Positions 36,400 to 42,972 of a stretch of 64,000 nt of DNA are shown here, piece after piece. Numbering within the stretch: position 1 is the stretch's first letter; each line of letters opens with the position of its first letter. Source of the stretch: CAZKWG01 sp964615375 (lineage in GTDB: Bacteria; Myxococcota_A; UBA796; CAZKWG01); assembly GCA_964615375.1 (NCBI GenBank), contig CAZTOW010000007.1:1-64000 (forward strand). The letters run 5' to 3'. Below the pieces are notes generated by a model. It was not told the DNA's origin. It searched no databases and saw nothing but the letters and a program-made list of their open reading frames with translations. The position numbers were made by a program, and so were the translations under genes.

Positions 36400-37917
36400 T
36401 CACCAGAGCCACACCTCCAGATCCTGGTTGTTCAGGTTCCCCCCCGCCAGGAGCGCCGCCGCGAGCTCATCGGCGTTGCTCTCGGACACCCCGAAGCCGG
36501 TGCCTCGGATGTTCTTCAGCGCCCCGGCGAGCTGCTGCGCCGTCGGGAGCCTCTGGCCCCCCTGGACCTCGGCGCGCACCTGGAGCACATCGCCGAGGGC
36601 GAGGCCGACCCTCAGGCGGATGTGGGGCCCCGCGGCGGCCTCCACGGCGGCCAGGCTCAGCGCGATGACGCGGGCGCCGTAGTCCGCCTGGCGCCAGACC
36701 CCGATGGTGTTGGCGGCGCGGACCAGGTAGGCGTGCCCGGCCTGGCCAGGTTGAACCTGCGCGATCTGCAGGTCCCGAGGGAGGGCCTGGCGCTCCTGGG
36801 CCTCACGCTGGCGCCGGGCGACGTTCTCGGCGCGGACCCGCTGCCACTCCTGGAGCTGGGCGGTGACGAGCTCGCCGACGCGGCCGCGGGCGGCCTCGAG
36901 GCAGAGGGCCCCGATGGCCTGGTCGAGCTCGGTGGACTGCTGCACCTGGAAGTGGTTGAGCACCGCGGCGAGGGCCTGATTCGCCATGGGCTGGTAGGCC
37001 CGCAGCATCGCCGGGCTCAGCGTGGCGATGGCCCGCGCCTGCGCGTCCATGGGCACCCTCGCGTCGTCGGCCAGGGTGTCGAGCTGCTGGTTCTGGTAGG
37101 GTCCCCAGCCCTCGACCAGGGCCTCCAACAGCGCGGTGTGGATCTGCCCGGACCGCAGGGTCGCCTGCGCGATCTGCACGATCTCCGCCCGGTGGGTCGC
37201 CAGGGTCTGCATGCTCAAGGTGTCCACGTTCAGGTTCTGCGCCCGCCCGCGGACCGCGAGCTGCTGCTGCCGGATGATGGCGGCGGCGCGGCTGCGGCGC
37301 AGGCCCTGCTTCACCGGATCGGAGACCTCGGGGTCCTCCAGGGTCCGCTCGAGCTGCGCGATCAGGTCCTGGACCTGCTGGGCGTCGAGCTGGTTCAGGC
37401 GCGCGGCGGTCTGGAGGAGCTGCTGGAGGCGAGGGTTCCCCCCGCCCTGTCCCTGCGCCTGCTGGCCCTGCGCCTGCTGGCCCTGCGCCTGCTGGCCCTG
37501 CGGGGCTCGCGCGTCCCGGGCCGGGCGCGGCGCCGCGGCGCTGTAGCGGAAGAAGGCGGCGGTCCCCGTGATGTCCACGCGCGACTGCCCCGTGAGCACC
37601 TGGAGATAGAGCCGGTTGGACTGGTAGCGGAGCAGCAGGTAGGGCTTCGCCACCACCTGCTGAGGCAGGCTCTGGCGCTGCTCCTGGAGGATCAACCTCA
37701 GCTCCCGCAGAATCCAGCGGGCCACCCCGCTCGGTGACTTGTCGGCGGCCTGGCGGATCCCCTCCTGCTTGAGGAGCACTGGGAGGTTCTCTTCGGCGTA
37801 GGCGCTCAGCGCGCGCTCGTTGAGCCCCTCCACGGGGGCGCCAATCGCGATGGACGAGCGGAGGAGCTGGCGGTTGTTGCGGTCGTTCTGCGAGATCCCG
37901 ATCTGAACGAAGGGCAT
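36400..37917 (-). CDS. Hypothetical Gln-rich 505-residue protein
   Basis: The start is ATG 37917 (PFVQIGISQNDRNNRQ); the longer frame runs through the tRNA-like RNA and is rejected. I recognise no family and see no signal peptide or membrane helix. The N-terminal part is mixed alpha/beta, followed by a low-complexity QGQQA-type stretch from three exact 15-base repeats, then helical Gln/Ala-rich segments, and a C-terminal alpha/beta domain (GPHIRLRVGLALGDVLQVRAEVQGG). The gene is divergent from the permuted tRNA-like/SPFH locus and 223 bases from it, so it could be a functional partner. Confidence 0.6.
   Translation of the reverse strand: MPFVQIGISQNDRNNRQLLRSSIAIGAPVEGLNERALSAYAEENLPVLLKQEGIRQAADKSPSGVARWILRELRLILQEQRQSLPQQVVAKPYLLLRYQSNRLYLQVLTGQSRVDITGTAAFFRYSAAAPRPARDARAPQGQQAQGQQAQGQQAQGQGGGNPRLQQLLQTAARLNQLDAQQVQDLIAQLERTLEDPEVSDPVKQGLRRSRAAAIIRQQQLAVRGRAQNLNVDTLSMQTLATHRAEIVQIAQATLRSGQIHTALLEALVEGWGPYQNQQLDTLADDARVPMDAQARAIATLSPAMLRAYQPMANQALAAVLNHFQVQQSTELDQAIGALCLEAARGRVGELVTAQLQEWQRVRAENVARRQREAQERQALPRDLQIAQVQPGQAGHAYLVRAANTIGVWRQADYGARVIALSLAAVEAAAGPHIRLRVGLALGDVLQVRAEVQGGQRLPTAQQLAGALKNIRGTGFGVSESNADELAAALLAGGNLNNQDLEVWLW
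37456..37500 (-). repeat. Three exact 15-base tandem repeats (QAQGQ-type linker)
   Basis: The unit CGCCTGCTGGCCCTG occurs three times without change at 37456-37470, 37471-37485 and 37486-37500, in frame. It encodes the glutamine-rich linker of the 505-residue protein. Identical copies suggest slippage and probable length variation between strains. Confidence 0.9.
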
Positions 37918-38140
37918 GGTGCCTCCCACACTCTGCTTGGACACGCGAAGGGGCCATCCGGGCAACCGTCCACGGTCCTCGGGGGCCTTCGCCGGCGTCG
38001 TGGCGCGGCCAGGCCGCCTGGAATACGCTGAGGGGGCGACGAAGAAGCCCTCGTGAGGGCCCGGAGAGCGGCGCGCCGAGGGTCTCCCGAAGGCCGTCCC
38101 GCGGGTATGCCGGGCACCGACGGCGGTGGAGGCGTCGCTC
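37918..38140. other. Divergent intergenic region upstream of the tRNA-like RNA
   Basis: These 223 bases separate the leftward hypothetical gene from the rightward RNA and hold no gene. A weak -10-like TACGCT lies near 38022-38030. A 5-bp hairpin CACCG-ACGG-CGGTG (38115-38128) ends 12 bases before the RNA's first conserved base. Its CCGACGG part is complementary to CCGTCGG downstream of the RNA (within about 38261-38270), a 7-base match that may be chance in such G/C-rich sequence. Confidence 0.45.
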
Positions 38141-38217
38141 GTCGGAGGTTCAAGTCCTCTCATCCTCACCCGAGGATGTAGCTCAGTTGGTCAGAGCGTC
38201 TGGCTTACGCCCAGAAG
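38141..38217 (+). ncRNA. Circularly permuted tRNA-like RNA (valine-type anticodon TAC)
   Basis: The 3' half comes first: variable-loop GTC (38141-38143), T-stem GGAGG, T-loop TTCAAGT (38149-38155), CCTCT, acceptor strand CATCCTC (38161-38167), then ACCC. The 5' half follows at once: acceptor strand GAGGATG (38172-38178), TA, D-stem GCTC, D-loop AGTTGGTCA, GAGC, G, anticodon stem TCTGG, loop CTTACGC (anticodon TAC, 38206-38208), CCAGA, and AG (38216-38217). All stems pair fully, with one G-T wobble. Joining AG to GTC restores a canonical 5-base variable loop AGGTC and a 74-base tRNA body. T8, A14, G18G19, A21, T33, T54T55C56 and A58 are all present. The acceptor stem is closed by a 4-base ACCC loop, so no CCA end exists unless it is cut there. 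No T-arm lies downstream and no D-arm upstream, so neither half belongs to a normal tRNA. The adjacent SPFH gene suggests a protein-RNA pair. Confidence 0.85.
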
Positions 38218-38478
38218 AAAAAACCCAAGGTCCGCGGCCGGTGGTGGCGACACCCTGGTCACCGTCGGGGGTAGCGGCCCGACATCACTCCTGGGAGCCC
38301 TCCTCCTCACGCCCGGAGCCCCGGCTCACCGCCAGGGCGGCCTGTCCGCGGGAGATCCCGGCCCCGACCTCGCCCCGGCGAGGCGATGGCTGGACCCGAT
38401 CTCCGACCGCGGCCGCCAGCCCGCACGGGGGCGGCGAAGAGGGGACGCTCCCTTCCTTTCTTCCTCGCAGGAGCTCCC
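38218..38478 (+). other. 261-base leader between the tRNA-like RNA and the SPFH gene
   Basis: No gene is seen here. It begins with an A-run unusual for this genome (AGAAGAAAAAACCC across 38214-38225), then an AGGTC that echoes the tRNA variable loop but is not followed by a T-arm. Hairpins visible by eye include GGTG-GCGA-CACC with a GNRA tetraloop (38243-38254) and GAGC-CCCG-GCTC (38316-38327). A pyrimidine-rich stretch and AGGAG (38469-38473) precede the SPFH ATG. It may be 5' leader or extra structured RNA. Confidence 0.5.
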
Positions 38479-39954
38479 ATGTTTCGACGCGTCGAGGTCC
38501 GCCGCGGCTTCCGTGTCGCCCTCATCCAGGACGGCGCCTTCGTGCGCCTGTTCGGCCCCGGGGTCCACTGGCCCTGGCTCGGATCCGGGGTTCACGAGCT
38601 CCTGAGCCTGGATCTCAGCGCCGAGCTCAAGGCGCTGCCCGACAACGATCCGCTGCCCGAAGACCTGCCCGGCGCGCGGATCATCCTGGTGGCGCCGCAC
38701 GAGCGCGTGGCGGTGCTGGTGCGCGGGATCTGCCGCATCATCCTCCCGCCCGGCCGCTACCGCTGGTGGGAGGAGCAGGGTGAGCCCACGCTCCTGCGCT
38801 TCGACCTGCGCGAGCCGCCCGCCCCCCTCGACCCGGCCGATCCGCTGCCCCAGACCAGCGGGCTGTACTCGGTGACCTTCTTCAACGAGCCCGCCCTGCT
38901 GCTGCGCCGCGCCCGCCCCATCGGCGTGGTGCCCGAGGGGCGCTACCGGGTGTGGACCGGCGGGGAGTGGTCCCTGCGCGCCATCCCCCACGAGCTCAGC
39001 CCGGTGGGCGTGGAGGCCGAGCAGGAGCCGCCCGCGGGCCGCGAGCTGATCGAGGTCGGGCCTCACGAGCGGATCACCGTGTTTCACCGCGGGGTCTTCC
39101 TGGCGGCGAAGGGGCCCGGCCGCTACGCCTGGTGGAGCCCGCTCGGCCCGCTGGCCGTCACCCGCCACGACACCCGCGAGGCGCCCGCCCCGCTCCAGCC
39201 CGACGACCCGCTCCCGCCCGGCCCTCTGGCCGGCGCCTGGGAGGAGGCCAGCGCCACGGAGCAGCAGGCTCTGGTCCTCGTCCGCGACGGCCAGCCCGAG
39301 CGCGCCCTCACGCCCGGCCGCTACCGCGCCTGGACCGGGAGCCGCTGGTCGCTCAAGCCCGTGCCGCTGTCGCTCCAGACCCTGGACGTGGCTCCCCAGG
39401 ACCTGCTCTGCGCCGACCAGGTGCCCGTGCGGGTCAAGGCCGCCGTGAGCGTGCGCGTCACCGACCCGGTGCGCGTGCTCCAGCAGCCGGACTGGCCGAA
39501 CCAGGTCTATCTGGCCGTCCAGCTCGCGCTGCGCGAGGTCGTCACGGCGCGCGCCCTGGAGGCCCTGCTGGGCGAGCGGGAGAGCTGCGGGGCGGAGCTG
39601 CTGGAGCGGGCCCGCGCCCGCCTGCCCGAGGTCGGCATCTCGCTGGAGCTCGCCGCCGTCAAGGACATCATCCTGCCCGGCGAGATCAAGGACCTGCTCA
39701 ACCGCGTCACGCTGGCGAAGAAGGAGGCGGAGGCGCTCTCCATCAAGCGCCGCGAGGAGACCGCCAGCACGCGGCAGCTCGCCAACACCGCGCGGCTCCT
39801 GGAGAGCAACCCGGTGCTGCTGCGCCTCAAGGAGCTGGAGGCCCTCGGCGAGATCGCGGCCCGCATCGACCGCATCACGCTGGTGGGCAGCGGCGACATG
39901 GTGAAGAGCGTCCTGCTCAGCGATCTGGCGAAGGAGGGTAAGCAGGAGCTATGA
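38479..39954 (+). CDS. SPFH/Band-7 (slipin-type) protein with duplicated N-terminal module
   Basis: 491 residues from ATG 38479, with AGGAG five bases upstream; longer frames lack a start signal. The C-terminal part, about 302-465, is an SPFH/Band-7 domain (VPVRVKAAVSVRVTDPVRVL, VYLAVQLALREVVTARALEALL, GISLELAAVKDIILPGEIK) followed by a helical tail (EAEALSIKRREETASTRQLA). The N-terminus has five GPG[RV][YH]-x-W motifs at 26-33, 91-97, 153-159, 213-219 and 279-285. Residues 64-180 and 188-304 are a tandem duplication: HERV/HERI, then PGRYxWW, then REPPAPLDPADPLP/REAPAPLQPDDPLP, and a second half-module with RYRxWTGxxWSL. No membrane helix is obvious. Slipin-type proteins of this form occur in RNA-repair neighbourhoods; no RtcB or RtcA is in this window. 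It probably binds or scaffolds the upstream tRNA-like RNA (inference). Confidence 0.82.
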   Translation: MFRRVEVRRGFRVALIQDGAFVRLFGPGVHWPWLGSGVHELLSLDLSAELKALPDNDPLPEDLPGARIILVAPHERVAVLVRGICRIILPPGRYRWWEEQGEPTLLRFDLREPPAPLDPADPLPQTSGLYSVTFFNEPALLLRRARPIGVVPEGRYRVWTGGEWSLRAIPHELSPVGVEAEQEPPAGRELIEVGPHERITVFHRGVFLAAKGPGRYAWWSPLGPLAVTRHDTREAPAPLQPDDPLPPGPLAGAWEEASATEQQALVLVRDGQPERALTPGRYRAWTGSRWSLKPVPLSLQTLDVAPQDLLCADQVPVRVKAAVSVRVTDPVRVLQQPDWPNQVYLAVQLALREVVTARALEALLGERESCGAELLERARARLPEVGISLELAAVKDIILPGEIKDLLNRVTLAKKEAEALSIKRREETASTRQLANTARLLESNPVLLRLKELEALGEIAARIDRITLVGSGDMVKSVLLSDLAKEGKQEL

Positions 39955-39975
39955 AGGGCAGGGACACCTGCCCTT
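39954..39975 (+). promoter_or_regulatory. Perfect 9-bp inverted repeat overlapping the cyclase start codon
   Basis: AAGGGCAGG (39954-39962), loop GACA, CCTGCCCTT (39967-39975) form a strong hairpin that begins on the last base of the SPFH stop codon and includes the first two bases of the downstream TTG start. No T-run follows, so it is not a classic terminator. It could limit translation of the cyclase or define an mRNA end. Confidence 0.6.
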
Positions 39976-41872
39976 GATCCGACGCCCGCCGACGCTGCGC
40001 CTGAAGACCCGCGTGATGATCGCGCTCTGCGCGCTCGTCGGCGGGACGGCGCTGGCCATCGTGGGCTACACCGACGTGCGCCACCGCGGCTCCACCCTGG
40101 CCCTGGCCGAGCGCCTGGTCGAGGAGGCCGGCGATCTGGTCATCGAGCGCACCCTGGGCTTCCTGGAGCCCGCCCAGCGCACCACCGCCGTGCTGGCCGA
40201 CGCCCTCGCCGACCCGGCGGTGGGGCTGGACCGCGAGGAGCGGGTCTCGCTCATGGCCAGCCTGATCTCGGTGGATGATCAGCTGGACAGCGCCTTCGTG
40301 GCCGACGCCCGCGGCGGCCTCCTGCAGGTGCGGCGCGGCTTCCCCGAGGCCAGCATCGCCCGGGACGCGCTCGTGCTCCGCAAGGTGGTGCCCCTGCTCG
40401 GCGGCGCGCGGGAGAGCTTCTACCGGCTCCAGCCCGGACCGCCCGTCACCATCGGCGCCATGCTGACCACCCAGATCTGGGATTACGACCCGCGCCAGCG
40501 CCCCTGGTACCTGGCCGCGGTGAAGTCCAGCGGGCCCGTCTGGACCGACCCCTACCGCTTCAGCACCACGGGCGTTCCCGGGATCACCGCCACCCAGGCC
40601 CTGCGCGCCCCGAGCGGCGCCCTGCGCGGCGTGGTCGGCGCGGACATCACGCTGGGCGCCCTCTCCGAATTCCTGGAGGAGCAGAGCCTGGGATCGGGCC
40701 TGACCTTCCTGGTCGGCGCCCAGGACCGCGTGGTGGCGCACCCGAACCGCAGCCTCTTCGCCGCGAGCCGGGGCGAGGCGCTCCCGGGCGTGGACGAGGT
40801 CGGCGTGGACGGGCTCACCGAGGCCCTGGCCGCCTTCCGCGCCGGCGGCCCGCAGACCGCGCGCCTCAGCCGGGAGGACGACGAGCTGCTGGTGCGCTTC
40901 GAGGATCTCCCCGAGCCGGAGGGCGTCGGGCTCACCCTCGTGATCGTGGCGTCTACCGAGGACTTCCTGGGGCGCTCCCAGGAGACGCGGCGCAACGCCG
41001 TGCTGATCTCGCTGCTCATCCTGGGCCTCGGGGTGGCGCTGAGCGGGCTGGTCAGCGGGGAGATCTCGCGGCCCATGGAGTCGCTGGCCCGGAAGGTCGC
41101 GCGCATCCGGGGACTGCGCTTCGACAACGACTTCTCGGTGAGCTCCAGCGTGCGCGAGGTGCAGCTCATGACCGAGGCGCTGGCGAGCATGCAGGCGGCG
41201 CTCCAGAGCTTCGCCCGCTACGCCCCGGCGGGCCTGGTCCAGAAGCTCATGGCGTCCGGCGAGGTGGCCCGGCTGGGCGGCGAGGAGCGCGAGGTCAGCG
41301 TGCTCTTCGCCGACATCCGCAGCTACGCCACGCTGACCGAGCAGCTCAGGCCGGCGGACGTGGTCGAGCTGCTCAACGTCTACTTCAGCGCCATGCAGGA
41401 GGTCATCGAGGCCCACCAGGGCGAGGTGCTGGAGTACGCGGGCGACGCCATCCTGGTGGTCTTCGGCGCGCCCATCGACCTGCCCGAGCACCCCCGACGG
41501 GCGGTGGAGTGCGCGCTGGCCATGGTGGATGTGCTGGCCCGCCTCAACCAGGAGTGGACCCGCAGCGGGCTGGCGAAGCGCTGGACGGCGCTGGGGGTGC
41601 CCGAGATCCGCTGCGGGATCGGCGTCCACACCGGGCCGGTGGTGGCGGGGAACCTGGGGAGCCGCACGCACATGAAGTACGGGATCGTGGGCGACACGGT
41701 CAACGTCGCGGCGCGCCTGGAGGCCCTGAACAAGGACCTGGACACCAGCGTGCTCATCTCCGAGGCCGTCCGCGCACTGCTGCCCGAGGCGGTCCGCGCC
41801 CGCGCCCACCCCGCCGGGACCTTCAAGCTCAAGGGCCGCGGGCAGGCCACCCTGGTCCACGCCGTGCGCTGA
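39974..41872 (+). CDS. Membrane adenylate/guanylate cyclase with Cache and HAMP domains
   Basis: 632 residues. A basic N-terminus and membrane helix (about 14-32), an extracellular Cache-type sensor (DYDPRQRPWYLAAVKSSGPVWTDPYR is the typical motif), a second helix (about 338-358), HAMP, and a class III cyclase domain from about residue 435 with metal-binding Asp in VLFADIRSY and YAGDAILVVFGAP, plus GDTVNVAARLE. The position often held by the purine-selecting Lys before GD reads Glu (LEYAGD), so substrate and activity are uncertain. The TTG start lies in a hairpin; GTG/ATG at 40013/40016 are alternatives. It lies 19 bases after the SPFH gene, so co-transcription is plausible. Confidence 0.82.
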   Translation: MIRRPPTLRLKTRVMIALCALVGGTALAIVGYTDVRHRGSTLALAERLVEEAGDLVIERTLGFLEPAQRTTAVLADALADPAVGLDREERVSLMASLISVDDQLDSAFVADARGGLLQVRRGFPEASIARDALVLRKVVPLLGGARESFYRLQPGPPVTIGAMLTTQIWDYDPRQRPWYLAAVKSSGPVWTDPYRFSTTGVPGITATQALRAPSGALRGVVGADITLGALSEFLEEQSLGSGLTFLVGAQDRVVAHPNRSLFAASRGEALPGVDEVGVDGLTEALAAFRAGGPQTARLSREDDELLVRFEDLPEPEGVGLTLVIVASTEDFLGRSQETRRNAVLISLLILGLGVALSGLVSGEISRPMESLARKVARIRGLRFDNDFSVSSSVREVQLMTEALASMQAALQSFARYAPAGLVQKLMASGEVARLGGEEREVSVLFADIRSYATLTEQLRPADVVELLNVYFSAMQEVIEAHQGEVLEYAGDAILVVFGAPIDLPEHPRRAVECALAMVDVLARLNQEWTRSGLAKRWTALGVPEIRCGIGVHTGPVVAGNLGSRTHMKYGIVGDTVNVAARLEALNKDLDTSVLISEAVRALLPEAVRARAHPAGTFKLKGRGQATLVHAVR

Positions 41873-41881
41873 GCGAGGGCG

Positions 41882-42940
41882 CTACAGGGTCAGCGTGCGC
41901 CCGCCCACCGAGATCGCGACGAGCTCGGGGTCGGCGGCCAGCTCGTCCAGCAGGCGCGCCAGGGTCTGCCCGAGCTCCGCGGGGGCGGCCCAGCTCCGGC
42001 GCGTCTCGCGGGTGGTCTGGACCACGATGGGGATGGAGCGCTGAACCCGGCGGGCGAGCTCGCTCATGGTCCGCTCGAAGCCCTCCTGGGCGCTCTCGGG
42101 GGGCAGACGAAGCCCCGCCTCCGACCCGCTGCCCAGCACCAGCGGCGCGACCGCCCGATCTGGCAGATCCTGGCCCTCGGAGACGAGGATCGGCTCGTCC
42201 TCGGCGAAGAGGGCGGCGGCCTCCCCGGTCCAGCGCTCCAGGCAGATCAGGGCGTAGCCGTAGCGGGCGCGCAGGGTCTCGGCGAGGGGCACGCCCTCCT
42301 CGGGCCCCAACGCCCCCCGGTGGACCAGGACGTGGAAGCCCCGCGGGTGCGTGACCACGCTGCGCCCCGGCGCGTCCAGGCCCAGGCGCCGGGGGAGGCC
42401 GCGGGCGTCCGGCCACGCGGTCACGGCCACCAGGCGCGCGCTCTGCCGGGCCAGCGCCGCAGCCAGCCCCTCGGCCACCCCCAGCGGCAGCCCCACCAGC
42501 CCCACCAGCCGGGGAGGCACGCCCGGGAGCAGCTCATTGGTGGCCAGCAGGCGGCCCGCCAGGCAGCGGGCCAGCTCCGCGGCGAAGGGCGCGCAGGTCC
42601 GAAGCAGCTCCTCGAAGCGCGCCCGGGGCAGGGAGACCAGCTCCAGCGGCGTGAGCGCCCGCGCGCCGGCGGTGCGATCCGTGTCGCGGAGCAGACCGAC
42701 CTCGCCGATCAGATCCCCGCGCGAGAACACGCCCAGGAGCTGTGGTTCTGGCGAGAGCGCGTGAGAGCGCTCCACGAGGAGCACCCCGCGCAGGAGGATC
42801 CAGCAGGTGTCGCTCGGATCCCCCTGCGCGAAGAGCTGCTCCCCTCGCTCGCGGCGCTCCCTGGCGCTCATGAGCACGGATCGAACCCCCGCCGGGAGGG
42901 CCGCGAGGAGGGGAGGCAGGACGTGCTCGGGGGAGGCCAT
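41882..42940 (-). CDS. Cyclic-nucleotide-binding domain protein with an unknown C-terminal domain
   Basis: 352 residues. Residues about 20-145 are a cNMP-binding domain: LFAQGDPSDTCWILLRG, then the phosphate cassette DLIGEVGLLRDTDRTAG with the conserved Glu and Arg. Residues about 150-350 (RLVGLVGLPLGVAEGLAAAL, PRGFHVLVHRG, RSIPIVVQTTRETRRSW) resemble the alpha/beta linker found between the cNMP and patatin parts of the protein at 54979, but no patatin domain follows. It may be a lipase-free paralogue acting as a cAMP sensor. It is convergent with the cyclase, 9 bases apart. Confidence 0.72.
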   Translation of the reverse strand: MASPEHVLPPLLAALPAGVRSVLMSARERRERGEQLFAQGDPSDTCWILLRGVLLVERSHALSPEPQLLGVFSRGDLIGEVGLLRDTDRTAGARALTPLELVSLPRARFEELLRTCAPFAAELARCLAGRLLATNELLPGVPPRLVGLVGLPLGVAEGLAAALARQSARLVAVTAWPDARGLPRRLGLDAPGRSVVTHPRGFHVLVHRGALGPEEGVPLAETLRARYGYALICLERWTGEAAALFAEDEPILVSEGQDLPDRAVAPLVLGSGSEAGLRLPPESAQEGFERTMSELARRVQRSIPIVVQTTRETRRSWAAPAELGQTLARLLDELAADPELVAISVGGRTLTL

Positions 42941-42972
42941 CGCCCCCCGAGCCTACAGCGACGCTGTCGGTT

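Noticed and set aside
37456..37500. CRISPR-like short repeats
   Set aside because: Units are 15 bases, directly adjacent without spacers, and encode a Gln-rich linker in frame. The 71-139 repeat likewise has only two copies and a 3-base gap.
37918..38169. N-terminal extension of the leftward Gln-rich protein to 38169
   Set aside because: The extension reads antisense through the tRNA-like RNA (the MRGLEPPTS-type peptide is a well-known artefact of translating tRNA genes), and ATG 37917 starts a sensible domain.
38172..38250. Ordinary tRNA-Val gene starting at 38172
   Set aside because: After the anticodon arm there is no T-arm and no matching 3' acceptor strand; the only complementary acceptor strand and T-arm lie immediately upstream.
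38100..38260. Permuted two-piece tmRNA
   Set aside because: A full D-stem and a 5-bp anticodon arm with a 7-base loop are present, there is no tag reading frame, and tmRNA lacks those arms.
38170..38480. tRNA interrupted by a group I intron
   Set aside because: No 3' half is found downstream within 300 bases; the 3' half is upstream, which an intron does not explain.
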